Shown piece after piece: positions 55,439 through 63,946 of a stretch of 64,000 bases of DNA. The stretch is from Pseudomonas sp. dw_358. GTDB taxonomy: Bacteria > Pseudomonadota > Gammaproteobacteria > Pseudomonadales > Pseudomonadaceae. The stretch is taken from positions 93,872 to 157,871 of the forward strand of contig NZ_JAAVUX010000014.1 of the NCBI RefSeq assembly GCF_018449655.1. The letters are read 5' to 3'. Numbering within the stretch: the stretch's first letter is position 1; each line of letters opens with the position of its first letter. The notes under the pieces are model-generated. The model saw nothing but the letters and a program-made list of their open reading frames with translations. It did no database searches and was not told the origin of the DNA. Position numbers and translations under genes: made by a program.

Positions 55439-56050
55439 ATGACGTTCAAGACTGCCCTGTCCTCCACCTTCGGCCTGCTGATGCTCAGTGCTGCCGTGAT
55501 GGCTTCGGCCGCCGACATGCCCATCGTCAAGCCCCTGCGTGGCACCGTGGACAGCGTCGATGGCAACAGCCTGACGTTCACCACCCGGGCCGGTGCGCAC
55601 CAGACCATCGGCCTGACCGACAAGACCGGCATCCGCCTGGTGTCCAAGACCGATATCAGTTCGATCAAGTCCGACAGTTTCATCGGTTCGGCCGCCACGC
55701 CGCAGCCCGACGGCTCGCTCAAGGCCCTGGAAGTCACGGTGTTCGAGGCGAGCCTCAAAGGCAGTGGTGAAGGTCACTACGGCTGGCAGAACGCTGATGG
55801 CAGCACCGGCACCATGACCAACGGCACCGTCGGCAAGCTGGCCAACGCCAATGGTCGAACCTTGACCGTGGCCTACAAAGGCGGCGAGAAGCAACTGATG
55901 GTGCCCCAGGACGTGCCGATTGCCTACGTCGAGATGGGCAAGGTCGACCAACTGACCAAAGGCGCCAAGGTCGTGGTGTTCCCCGGTGAAGACGGCAAGA
56001 CCGCGCGCGGCGTGGCCGTGGGCAAGGATGGCTTCCAGCCACCGATGTAA
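55439..56050 (+). CDS. exported hypothetical protein (DUF5666-like)
   Basis: A 203-residue protein with a Sec signal (TFKTALSSTFGLLMLSAAVM to ASAA). The mature part begins with an OB-like pattern, GTVDSVDGNSLTFTTRAG and KTGIRLVSKTD, that recalls DUF5666 proteins. The second half has GGEKQLMVPQDVPIAYVE and KGAKVVVFPGEDGKTARGV, perhaps a second similar barrel. ATG 55439 has AAGGAA upstream. It opens the operon divergent from the regulator pair, followed after 70 bases by cytochrome b. Function unknown; a periplasmic oxidant or metal role is a guess. Confidence 0.78.
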   Translation: MTFKTALSSTFGLLMLSAAVMASAADMPIVKPLRGTVDSVDGNSLTFTTRAGAHQTIGLTDKTGIRLVSKTDISSIKSDSFIGSAATPQPDGSLKALEVTVFEASLKGSGEGHYGWQNADGSTGTMTNGTVGKLANANGRTLTVAYKGGEKQLMVPQDVPIAYVEMGKVDQLTKGAKVVVFPGEDGKTARGVAVGKDGFQPPM

Positions 56051-56120
56051 TTGCCGGTGCGCGGCCTTTCTCCTGTAGTTTGAGACGGGCCGCCACACTT
56101 CTGACAGGGAGCGCCACGCC

Positions 56121-56744
56121 ATGGCCAAGCGACGCATTCACAGCTGGCCCGTCCGGCTCACCCATTGGGTCAACGCCTTCGGCATGACCTGCATGTTCAT
56201 GAGCGGCTGGGGGATCTACAACGCCTCACCCTTGTTTGCCTTTCATTTTTCCCAACCGCTGACCCTGGGTGGCTGGTTGGGTGGAGCGATTGCCTGGCAC
56301 TTCGCGGTGATGTGGCTGCTGGTGGCAAACGGCTTGCTCTATGTGCTGTACGGCCTGGCCAGCCGCCATTTCAAACGCGACTTTCTGCCGGTCACGCCCA
56401 CGGCGGTGAAACGGGACCTGGTCGCGGCCCTGCGTTTCAAGCTGGTGCACGAGAAGGGCGTGTACAACGCCGTGCAGCGGCTGATGTACCTCGGCGTCCT
56501 GGCCGCCGGCGTGCTGGTCGTGGTCTCGGGACTGGCGATCTGGAAACCCATACAACTTCAGGAACTGGTGGCCCTGCTGGGCGGCTTTGATTTTGCACGC
56601 TACGTGCACTTTGCTGCGATGACGGCCATCGGTGCCTTTGTCATCGTGCACCTGGCGCTGGTGCTGATGGTGCCCAAGACGCTGCTGCCGATGATTACCG
56701 GCGGTGTGCAACCGGTTCCGAGCGGGAAACACGATCATGATTGA
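56121..56744 (+). CDS. cytochrome b561-type membrane subunit
   Basis: A 207-residue protein with four membrane helices. His in VRLTHWVNAF (first helix), AWHFAVMWLL (second), YVHFAAMTAI and VIVHLALVL are candidate heme ligands, the Ni-hydrogenase cytochrome b type. It probably passes electrons from the quinone pool to the periplasmic molybdoenzyme whose gene overlaps by eight bases. It takes the place that MsrQ holds in the MsrPQ system but is of a different family. Confidence 0.88.
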   Translation: MAKRRIHSWPVRLTHWVNAFGMTCMFMSGWGIYNASPLFAFHFSQPLTLGGWLGGAIAWHFAVMWLLVANGLLYVLYGLASRHFKRDFLPVTPTAVKRDLVAALRFKLVHEKGVYNAVQRLMYLGVLAAGVLVVVSGLAIWKPIQLQELVALLGGFDFARYVHFAAMTAIGAFVIVHLALVLMVPKTLLPMITGGVQPVPSGKHDHD

Positions 56745-57507
56745 ACCGAAAAAACGTGCACTTCAGCGCATCCAGCTGGAGCCTGCGCAGCAGTTGCAGC
56801 TGGAGAACCTGCAACGGCGCAACTTCCTCCGTGGCGGCCTGACGGTCGGCGCCATGGCCATGCTCAGCGGCTGCAACTTGCAAGACGGCGATCAGGTCGA
56901 CAAGGTGCTGTGGGCCATGTCGCGCTGGAATGATCGGGTTCAGGCGTGGCTGTTCAGCGGCCAGAAGCTGGCGCCTACGTTCAGCAAGGCGCAGGTCAAC
57001 AACCCGTTTCGGTTCAATGCGTTCTACAGCGAGGACGACGTGCCAGAGGTTGACCTGTCCACCTGGAAACTGGGGGTCTCGGGAATGGTTCGTGACAAGG
57101 CGCCCTGGACCCTTGAAAAGCTGCGTCAGCTTCCCCAGCGCACGGATATTACCCGGCTGATCTGCGTGGAAGGCTGGAGCGCCATCGGAGAGTGGGGCGG
57201 GGTGCCGCTCAGGTCCTTCCTGGAGCACGTCGGTGCCGACACCTCGGCCAAGTACGTCGGCTTCAAATGCGCCGACCGCTATTACTCAAGCCTCGACATG
57301 CCCACCGCACTGCATCCCCAGACCCTGCTGGCCCTGGATTTCGGCGAGGTGGCCTTGCCGCCGGACTACGGCTACCCACTGCGCATCCGGGTGCCGACCA
57401 AGCTGGGGTTCAAGAACCCCAAGCATATCGTCGAGCTGTTTGTCAGCAATGACTACCCGGGGGGGTATTGGGAGGATCAGGGGTACAACTGGTTCAGCGG
57501 GATTTGA
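56737..57507 (+). CDS. Tat-exported molybdopterin-dependent oxidoreductase (sulfite oxidase/MsrP-like)
   Basis: A 256-residue protein of the oxidoreductase molybdopterin-binding family, from ATG 56737. The N-terminus has a twin arginine in QRRNFLRGGLTVG and then a lipobox LSGC, so it may be a Tat-exported lipoprotein. The molybdenum Cys is in RLICVEGWSAIGEWGGVPL. Others of this family reduce methionine sulfoxides or oxidise sulfite. It overlaps the cytochrome b gene by eight bases and lies under the oxidant-type regulator, so a methionine-sulfoxide-repair-like role is plausible. Confidence 0.88.
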   Translation: MIEPKKRALQRIQLEPAQQLQLENLQRRNFLRGGLTVGAMAMLSGCNLQDGDQVDKVLWAMSRWNDRVQAWLFSGQKLAPTFSKAQVNNPFRFNAFYSEDDVPEVDLSTWKLGVSGMVRDKAPWTLEKLRQLPQRTDITRLICVEGWSAIGEWGGVPLRSFLEHVGADTSAKYVGFKCADRYYSSLDMPTALHPQTLLALDFGEVALPPDYGYPLRIRVPTKLGFKNPKHIVELFVSNDYPGGYWEDQGYNWFSGI

Positions 57508-57555
57508 ATCGGCGCGCGCCCAAAGCAGGGTCCGCGCCGGCACGCCAGCCAATGA

Positions 57556-58530
57556 TCATTTCAACACTGCCGGGTTCACCAGATTGCCCGGCCGCTCCCC
57601 CCGCAACGCCGCCAGCAAATTATCCAGTGCACACGCCGCCATCGCCTCCCGGGTCTCCTCGGTCGCCGAGCCGATATGCGGCGTGGCCACTACATTATCC
57701 AGCTTGAGCAACGGCGAATCGTGGTTCAACGGCTCGCGCTCGAACACATCCAGACCGGCGCCACGGATGCGGCGGTGGCGCAAGGTCTCGATCAGGGCAG
57801 CTTCGTCTACCACTTTGCCTCGGGAAATGTTGATCAGGATGGCGCCGGGTTTCATCAAGCCTAGTTCACGGGTGCCGATCAGGCCTTCGGTCTGCGGGGT
57901 CAATGGCAGGGTCAGGCAGACGAAGTCGGCGCGCGCCAGCAGGTCGTCGAGGCTGCAATGCTGCGCGGCAAAGCGCTGGTCCACGGCCGGTTTGGGTGAA
58001 TGGCTGTGGTACAAGATCGGCATGCCGAAGCCGAAGTGGCCGCGTTGGGCCAGGGCTTCGCCGATACGACCCATGCCGACAATACCCAGGGTCTTGCCGT
58101 GTACGTCGGTGCCGTAGTGGGCCGGGCCGACGCTGCGGGTCCATTGCCCGGCCTTGACCAGGCTGGCCAGCTCCACCACCCGCCGTGCGGTGGCAAGCAC
58201 CAGGGCGAAACCGGTGTCGGCAGTGGTTTCGGTGAGCACGTCCGGCGTGTTGCACAGCATCACGCCGCGACGGGTGAGGTCGTCCAGGTCATAGTTGTCG
58301 ACCCCCACGGAGACGCTGGCGATGGCTTTAAGCTTCGGCGCCAGGTCGAGCAGCGCGGGGTCCAGCTTGATGCTCGCCCCCAGCAGGCCGTCGGCGCTGG
58401 GAAGCGCTTCGCGCAGGCGCTGGAGGTTGTCGCGCTTGGGTTCGTCGATGAAGGTCACGTCGGCGGCGTCCTGCAGTTTTGCCAGCAGGGCCGGTGACAG
58501 TTTCTTGTACAGCACCACGTGTTTTTTCAT
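57556..58530 (-). CDS. kguD: 2-ketogluconate 6-phosphate reductase KguD (2-hydroxyacid dehydrogenase)
   Basis: A 324-residue D-isomer 2-hydroxyacid dehydrogenase. The NAD(P)-binding fold is LGIVGMGRIGEALAQRG near 148-164, and catalytic Arg, Glu and His are in INISRGKVVDEAAL, GAGLDVFEREPL and TPHIGSATEETR. Operon position fixes the assignment: in Pseudomonas KguD reduces 2-keto-6-phosphogluconate to 6-phosphogluconate, joining the Entner-Doudoroff route. It is the last gene, 13 bases after kguT. Confidence 0.94.
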   Translation of the reverse strand: MKKHVVLYKKLSPALLAKLQDAADVTFIDEPKRDNLQRLREALPSADGLLGASIKLDPALLDLAPKLKAIASVSVGVDNYDLDDLTRRGVMLCNTPDVLTETTADTGFALVLATARRVVELASLVKAGQWTRSVGPAHYGTDVHGKTLGIVGMGRIGEALAQRGHFGFGMPILYHSHSPKPAVDQRFAAQHCSLDDLLARADFVCLTLPLTPQTEGLIGTRELGLMKPGAILINISRGKVVDEAALIETLRHRRIRGAGLDVFEREPLNHDSPLLKLDNVVATPHIGSATEETREAMAACALDNLLAALRGERPGNLVNPAVLK

Positions 58531-58543
58531 TGCAACGAGCCTT

Positions 58544-59848
58544 TCAATGGTGGGCGGCAGCGTGCCGGTGACGGGTCACGGGCGGACGCACTGCCTTGTC
58601 GGTGCCACTGGGACGCAGCAGCAACGTGAGAATGGCGGAAATCAGCAGGGCAGCGCTCATCAGCAGGTAGGATGCGCCAGGGTTGCCGGTGGTGCTGTTG
58701 AGGTAGCCGACCAGCCAAGAGCCGCCGAACGAGCCCAGGGCGCCCATGCTGTTGATCAGGGCCATGGCGCCGCCGGCCACGTTGGCCGGCAGTATTTCCG
58801 GCACGATGGCGAAGAACGGCCCGTAGGGCGCATACATGCAGGCCCCGGCCAGCACCAGCAGCGAATAGGACCACCAGAAATGCTCGGTGCCCAGCGCGTA
58901 GGAGCCATAGAAGGCCACGGCGCCCAGCAGCAGGGGCGGCCAGACAAACGCCTTGCGCTGTTGCAGTTTGTCCGAGCCCCAGGACACGGCCAGCATCGCC
59001 AACGCCGCCGCCAGATAGGGTACGGATGCCAGCCAGCCGGCCTCGACCATGTTCATCTGTGTGCCATGCTTGAGGATCGACGGCAGCCACAGCACGAAGC
59101 CGTAGACACCGATGCTCCAGCAGAAGTACTGCACCGACAGCAAAATCACCTTGCCAGACCGAAAGGCCTGGGCGTAGTTCTTCACCGGCTTGATGCCGAC
59201 TTGGTCGGCGGCCATGGCCTCTTCCAGCGCTTCGCGCTGGTCATCGCGCAGCCATTTGGCGTCGGCGGGCTTTTCATCGGCCAGCCGCCACCAGAAGAAC
59301 GCCCAGATCAGGGCCGGCGCACCCTCGGCAATGAACATCCAGCGCCAGCTGAAGTGCTGGATCAGGTAGCCCGAGACCACTGACATCCACAGCATGGTCA
59401 CCGGGTTGCCAAGAATCAGAAAGGTGTTGGCCCGCGAGCGTTCGGCCTTGGTGAACCAGTGGCACAGGTAGACCAGCATGGCCGGCATGACCACCGCCTC
59501 GACCACCCCGAGCATGAAGCGGATGGCGATCAGCCAATAGGCGCTATCGACCATTCCGGTCAGGCTGGCGAGGATGCCCCAGGCCACCAGGCTGACGAAG
59601 ATCAGCTTCTTGACGCTACGCTTCTCGGCATAGATCGCGCCTGGCACCTGAAAGAAGAAATAGCCCAGAAAAAACAGCGCGCCCAACAGCGACGACAGCC
59701 CTGGGGTGATGTGCAGGTCCTGAGCCATCCCGGAGGCGGCGGCAAAGCCATAGTTGGCCCGGTCCAGATACGCCAGGCTGTAGGTGATGAAGACGATCGG
59801 CATGAGGAACCACCAGCGACGCGTGGCGATTCGGGTCAAATTCTGCAT
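58544..59848 (-). CDS. kguT: 2-ketogluconate transporter KguT (MFS)
   Basis: A 434-residue MFS permease of the anion-cation symporter group, with 12 helices. Marks are FITYSLAYLDRANYGFAAAS near 20-40 and VEAVVMPAMLVYLCHWFTKAERSRAN (core VVMPAMLVYLCHWF). It imports 2-ketogluconate across the inner membrane. Its place between kguK and kguD, with PtxS upstream, makes the name firm. Confidence 0.94.
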   Translation of the reverse strand: MQNLTRIATRRWWFLMPIVFITYSLAYLDRANYGFAAASGMAQDLHITPGLSSLLGALFFLGYFFFQVPGAIYAEKRSVKKLIFVSLVAWGILASLTGMVDSAYWLIAIRFMLGVVEAVVMPAMLVYLCHWFTKAERSRANTFLILGNPVTMLWMSVVSGYLIQHFSWRWMFIAEGAPALIWAFFWWRLADEKPADAKWLRDDQREALEEAMAADQVGIKPVKNYAQAFRSGKVILLSVQYFCWSIGVYGFVLWLPSILKHGTQMNMVEAGWLASVPYLAAALAMLAVSWGSDKLQQRKAFVWPPLLLGAVAFYGSYALGTEHFWWSYSLLVLAGACMYAPYGPFFAIVPEILPANVAGGAMALINSMGALGSFGGSWLVGYLNSTTGNPGASYLLMSAALLISAILTLLLRPSGTDKAVRPPVTRHRHAAAHH

Positions 59849-59906
59849 GGTCTTTCTCCTGAGCCTTTTTTTAGTTGTCGCAGCAGGTCAAGCACAAATG
59901 CGTAAA

Positions 59907-60857
59907 TCAGGCGCTTCTGGCTAACGTTCGGTCGAGCAGGGCCTGGCGGTTGGGCAGGCCTTCCATATCGCCGGGGCTTTGCACGGCCAGACTGCCGACC
60001 CAGTTGCCACGGTCGACGGCGTCGGCCAGGTCGAGCTTCTCCAGCAGGGCGCTGATCACCCCCACGGCAAAACCGTCGCCGGCCCCTACAGTGTCCACGA
60101 CGCGCACCACCGGATGGGCAGCGGCGTAGCCTTCACGCTGAGCATCGCGATAGTAGGCGCCCTGGGCGCCGAGCTTGATGGCCACGGCGTCGGCGCCTTG
60201 TTCGAGGTAGAACGCGGCGATGTCCCGGGGTTCATCCAGGCCGGTCAGCAACTGACCTTCGGCCAGGCCCGGAAGCACCCAATGAGCGCGACTGGCGAGC
60301 AGGTTGATCTGTTCGATCATGCGCTGCTGGCTGTCCCACAGGCTGGGGCGCAGGTTGGGGTCGAAGGACACGCTGTGCCCGGCTTCGCGCATGGACTTCA
60401 TCAGGTGGTGGGACACTTCGTTCATGGTCGGCGACAGCGCCGCCGGAATACCGGTGGCGTGCAGGTGCCCGGCCTGCAGCAGTTCGGCGGGGACGTCGGC
60501 GACCGTCAAGCGGCTGGCCGCCGAGCCGCGGCGGAAGTATTCGACGATAGGGTCTTCGCCATCATCGGCGCGGGACTTGAATTGAAAGCCGGTAGGGTGC
60601 CGGGGGTCGATGGCCACGTGCCGGCAATCCAGGCCTTCGCGCTCCAGGCTTTGCACCACGAAGCGGCCCAGCGAGTCCTTGCCCACCCGGCTCAGCCAGG
60701 CAACGTTGAAGCCCAGCCGCGCCAGGCCGATGGCGACGTTGTTATCGGCACCGGCGATGCGCTTGTGGAAATGATTGACGCCGGCCAAGTCACCCGGCTC
60801 GTCGGCCACCAGCATGGCCATGGTTTCGCCAAAGCTCAAAACATCGAAATCAGCCAT
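59907..60857 (-). CDS. kguK: 2-ketogluconate kinase KguK (PfkB family)
   Basis: A 316-residue ribokinase-type sugar kinase. The N-terminal signature is FGETMAMLVADEPGDLAGVNHF, the substrate pocket IAGADNNVAIGLARLG, and the catalytic Asp and anion hole VDTVGAGDGFAVGVISAL near 250-267. It phosphorylates 2-ketogluconate at C6. It overlaps kguE by eight bases. Confidence 0.95.
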   Translation of the reverse strand: MADFDVLSFGETMAMLVADEPGDLAGVNHFHKRIAGADNNVAIGLARLGFNVAWLSRVGKDSLGRFVVQSLEREGLDCRHVAIDPRHPTGFQFKSRADDGEDPIVEYFRRGSAASRLTVADVPAELLQAGHLHATGIPAALSPTMNEVSHHLMKSMREAGHSVSFDPNLRPSLWDSQQRMIEQINLLASRAHWVLPGLAEGQLLTGLDEPRDIAAFYLEQGADAVAIKLGAQGAYYRDAQREGYAAAHPVVRVVDTVGAGDGFAVGVISALLEKLDLADAVDRGNWVGSLAVQSPGDMEGLPNRQALLDRTLARSA

Positions 60858-61626
60858 GGACGGGCTCCTTGTGCGGTTGCCCGAGGCGGGCCAGGGTGGC
60901 GACGTGTTGGCGGGTGACCTCCAGCAGGTCGCCGCCTTGCAGGGGAAACTCCACCGCGCGCACTATACCGGTGCGCATGCGGGCGAGGAGTTGCTCCCAC
61001 AGTTGCAAATCTTCAAGACTGGGCGGCACGGCGTGCAGCTTGTCACCCCGACGCTCCACCCCTTTGCAATGTAGATACTGAACTTCGTGGCCCAGTTCCA
61101 GGGCTGCGGCGAAGGCCGATTCATTCTGCCAGTGCCAGTTGCCGGCATCGAAGGTCATGCCCACCGGCACGTTGAGCGCGGCCGCCTTGTCGAAGAACTG
61201 CACCAGCGGCGCGATCTTGCCGCCCTGGGGCGTCTGGTCGTTTTCCACCAACAGCCGCACCGGGTGCTCGCGCAACAGAGGGCTGAGGGCGGTGAGGTCG
61301 GACAAGGTCGAGAAATACCCGAGCGAGACCTTCAGCCAGACTGCGCCGTAACGCTGGGCTTCGCTCAGGGCCACGGCCAAGGCCGGGTTGGGCTGCGGCT
61401 CGTCAAGCTGCCAGATCTGCAACGGCGAGGAATACACGCAGGTCAACCCGGCATCGCTGATGGCCGCCACGGTGCTGGCAGCATCAGGCAAGCCCAGTTC
61501 CTCACGCAACTCGATGTAGCGTACGCCAGCGCTCGCCAGCAGCGGGATGAAGCTGGCCTGGCCTTGCTGCCGGACATAATCGGCGCCGTAGCTGCCGAGA
61601 CTGATGGATACGGGGTAGAGAGTCAT
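60850..61626 (-). CDS. kguE: KguE, sugar-phosphate isomerase/epimerase-type protein
   Basis: A 258-residue TIM-barrel protein of the AP endonuclease 2/xylose isomerase-like group. Metal-site residues fit GVRYIELREELGL, VRLLVENDQTPQGG and VGMTFDAGNWHWQN. Its exact reaction in 2-ketogluconate use is not settled. It is the first gene of the kgu unit, and a PtxS-like half-conserved operator lies 14 bases upstream of its start. Confidence 0.92.
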   Translation of the reverse strand: MTLYPVSISLGSYGADYVRQQGQASFIPLLASAGVRYIELREELGLPDAASTVAAISDAGLTCVYSSPLQIWQLDEPQPNPALAVALSEAQRYGAVWLKVSLGYFSTLSDLTALSPLLREHPVRLLVENDQTPQGGKIAPLVQFFDKAAALNVPVGMTFDAGNWHWQNESAFAAALELGHEVQYLHCKGVERRGDKLHAVPPSLEDLQLWEQLLARMRTGIVRAVEFPLQGGDLLEVTRQHVATLARLGQPHKEPVHG

Positions 61627-61640
61627 TATTGTTGGGCCTC

Positions 61641-61654
61641 TGAAACCGATTACA
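61641..61654. promoter_or_regulatory. PtxS operator upstream of kguE
   Basis: TGAAACCGATTACA matches the PtxS operator TGAAACCGGTTTCA at 11 of 14 positions. It lies 14 bases before the kguE start, between kguE and ptxS, where it can repress the kgu operon until 2-ketogluconate is present. Confidence 0.75.
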
Positions 61655-61692
61655 GATTCATGTAAGCACTGACCTTGACGGTCAGCGTTGAT

Positions 61693-62706
61693 TCAATCCT
61701 GGCGACGAAACGGGGTGGAACCGCGCACGATCAGTTGCGCGGGAAAATCGAACGTCTGCACCGGCTCATGGCTGCCATGCAGCCGCTCGAACAGGCAGTC
61801 GAAGGCCTGCACACCGATACTCGCCGTGGGCTGGGCGAGGGCGGTGATGCCGTTGGCCACCAGCGGGTACCAGTCCAGGTCATCGAGGGCGATCAGGCCG
61901 ACGTCGTCCAGCGCCGTGGGCGAGTGGGCACGCAAGGCCAGGGTGCAGGCCAGGGTCGCCACGCCGTTGGCGCAGAACAGGGCCTTGGGGCCACCGCCCG
62001 CGGCCCGCAGGAATTCGCCCAGGCGCGCCGGCAATTGCTCGCCCAGCTCCAGCACCGGCGCGCCCTGGGTCAGGCGCCGAAAAGCATCGATGCGCTCGAT
62101 CCGCGAACTGGTCATGTCGGCCGGCTCGCTGACCATGGCCAGCTGGGTGTAGCCGCGCTCGTGCAAGTGCGCGACGGCCTGATGCACGGCGTCGGTGTTG
62201 TCCAGCCCCACCAGGTCACCGGGCAACTGGGCGACCTTGCGATCAATCAGCACCATGGGCAGCTCGCGCTGCAATTCCTGCAATTCGGCGACATCGCGGC
62301 CCAGCGTGTTGATGATCAGGCCTTCGACGTTGTAGGAGCGCAGGGCCGACAGTTGCAGGCTTTCCTGGGCGGGGTCGCGGTCGGTGTTGCACACCACCAG
62401 GCTGTAGCCGTGCCGGCGGCAGGCTGTTTCGACACCGTGCATGACGGCGATGGAGTAGGGGTTGCGGATGTCGGCCACCAGCATGCCGATCAGCCGTGTG
62501 CGCCCACGCTTCAGGCCACGGGCCATCTGGTTGGGGCGGTAGCCGAGAGTGTCGATGGCTTTTTCGATGCGCAGGGCAATGGCGTCGGACAGTAGCGCCT
62601 TGTCGTCGCCGATAAAGCGCGACACGCTGGCCTTGGAGACCCCGGCGTGGCGAGCCACGTCCAACATGGTGACGCGCGGACGCGCTACGGAAATGAGTGG
62701 TGTCAC
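61693..62706 (-). CDS. ptxS: LacI-family repressor PtxS
   Basis: A 337-residue LacI/GalR repressor. The HTH is VTMLDVARHAGVSKASVSRFI near 12-32, with hinge GYRPNQMARGLKRGRTRLIGM. The effector domain has the type-1 binding-protein fold. In Pseudomonas PtxS binds 2-ketogluconate and controls kgu genes, itself and in P. aeruginosa the toxA route. A perfect operator lies 41 bases upstream of its start. Confidence 0.95.
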   Translation of the reverse strand: MTPLISVARPRVTMLDVARHAGVSKASVSRFIGDDKALLSDAIALRIEKAIDTLGYRPNQMARGLKRGRTRLIGMLVADIRNPYSIAVMHGVETACRRHGYSLVVCNTDRDPAQESLQLSALRSYNVEGLIINTLGRDVAELQELQRELPMVLIDRKVAQLPGDLVGLDNTDAVHQAVAHLHERGYTQLAMVSEPADMTSSRIERIDAFRRLTQGAPVLELGEQLPARLGEFLRAAGGGPKALFCANGVATLACTLALRAHSPTALDDVGLIALDDLDWYPLVANGITALAQPTASIGVQAFDCLFERLHGSHEPVQTFDFPAQLIVRGSTPFRRQD

Positions 62707-62746
62707 GGCCTGATTCCTCTTGTGGGTGTTATGGCCAGGCGGCGGA

Positions 62747-62760
62747 TGAAACCGGTTTCA
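62747..62760. promoter_or_regulatory. PtxS operator upstream of ptxS
   Basis: TGAAACCGGTTTCA is a perfect 14-base palindrome identical to the published PtxS operator, placed for autorepression. Confidence 0.9.
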
Positions 62761-62811
62761 ATTGGTGTTCATACAATCATCAAACGGCCTGATGCGTCAA
62801 CAGGTCGCAGT

Positions 62812-63459
62812 CTAGTTGAGCAGCCCTGCCGCGATATTGATCGAAAACCCGAGAATGGCCGTATTGAACAGAAATCCCAGCAAGGAATGCCCCAGCACGA
62901 TCCGGCGCATGGCCCCGGAGGCCACGCCGACGTCCGAGGTCTGCACGGCCACGCTGATGGTGAAGGAGAAATACAGGAAGTCCCAATAATCGGGGCGTTT
63001 CTCGCCGTCCGGAAAACTCAGGGCCGGTTTATGGTTGTCGCTGATGTAGAACAGCCGCGCGTAGTGCAGGGCGAAGATCATCCCGGTCATCAGCCATGAA
63101 CCGACGATGGTCAGGCCGGTGACCGCATAGTGCAGCGCCTGCACATCGGCCTTGAGGCCCTTGCTGCCAGCCAGTTCGATGCCGATGGCGGCCAGGCTGG
63201 CGAGGGTTGCCACGCACACCGTGATCAACACCAGCCCGGCGTTCTCGTCCTCGATCTGCGCCGTGCGTTGCACCTGATCGGCCCGCGAATGCATGGCCAG
63301 CCAGAGCATCAGTGCGAGGTAGCACCAGACCCCGGCGTTCCAGCCGGTGAGCACGCGCATGCCCAGGTCATGGATGGGGACGGCGAAACCGACGACGATG
63401 CCGAGCACGGTCGAACCGGTCAGGCGGGGGTGGGTACGAGCCAGGGTGTGCAGGGCCAT
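62812..63459 (-). CDS. DUF1345 membrane protein
   Basis: A 215-residue protein with about five membrane helices. The block DYWDFLYFSFTISVAVQTSDVGV near 157-179 (core YFSFTISVAVQTSDV) is the hallmark of DUF1345. Function is unknown. The start ATG 63459 is used. It follows a 105-base gap from the ptxS promoter region and is transcribed in the same direction, so its own promoter must lie in the repeat region to the right. Confidence 0.88.
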   Translation of the reverse strand: MALHTLARTHPRLTGSTVLGIVVGFAVPIHDLGMRVLTGWNAGVWCYLALMLWLAMHSRADQVQRTAQIEDENAGLVLITVCVATLASLAAIGIELAGSKGLKADVQALHYAVTGLTIVGSWLMTGMIFALHYARLFYISDNHKPALSFPDGEKRPDYWDFLYFSFTISVAVQTSDVGVASGAMRRIVLGHSLLGFLFNTAILGFSINIAAGLLN

Positions 63460-63579
63460 GATGGGATCTTGTTCAGGGGAGGGCGAGCGTGAGGCAGTGG
63501 GGGGTGGGGGGAGTTCCGTGGGGTGGCAGATTGTTCATGATCGCCATGATGATCGTGGCGTTGCCACCCAGGATTTTCG

Positions 63580-63810
63580 GCTTATCCCACATCTCCAGGG
63601 TGGTCGAAGGCTCCTTTCGCTTTAGATTGACTCCCTTTTGGAAAGACCGGAGTGCCGGTCCAGCCAAAAGGGACATAAGGCCGCCGCACCCGTATTGGTG
63701 CTACGCTACATGTTCACTCCTTGCATATCACGCCGTATGCGCCGCGCCGTACGACCATCAATGGCCTACAGCGCCAGCACAGCGCCGCCGCGACCCCGGC
63801 CGCGATCCGC
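63580..63810 (+). repeat. intergenic repeat element, copy C (diverged)
   Basis: GCTTATCC-CATCTCCAGGGTGG and CGACTCCC/TGACTCCCTTTTGGAAAG match the start of copy A's reverse complement, and the middle matches in blocks such as CCGTACGACCATCAATGGCC. The last part (GTTCGGCCTGCTGAGGG of the others) is missing, replaced by a different GC-rich end. Frames open through it are not conserved with the other copies. It occupies most of the gap 63460-63946. Confidence 0.75.
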
Positions 63811-63870
63811 TGTTGATCTGGCTGTTGATCTGGCTGTTGATCTGGCTGTTGATCTGGCTGTTGATCTGGC
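63811..63870. repeat. 12-base array TGTTGATCTGGC, five perfect copies
   Basis: Five exact copies run from 63811 to 63870 and then TGTTG. The array lies at the same end of the element as the arrays in copies A and B. Confidence 0.95.
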
Positions 63871-63902
63871 TGTTGCCCCCGGTGTCAGGGTAGTTGTCGT
63901 GT

Positions 63903-63930
63903 CCCCCGCTTTTTAAAAGCATTCCGGGGG
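63903..63930. other. hairpin before the transposase gene
   Basis: CCCCCG at 63903-63908 pairs with CGGGGG at 63925-63930, and inside it GCTTTT-T-AAAAGC (63908-63920) forms a second palindrome. It is 16 bases before the transposase start region. It may be the terminal region of an insertion sequence or a shield against outside transcripts. Confidence 0.45.
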
Positions 63931-63946
63931 CGGCAAGAGTATGGTC

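Noticed and set aside
63489..63893. 134-residue frame with LLIW repeats
   Set aside because: The LLIW run is just the 12-base array translated; the rest is the non-coding repeat.
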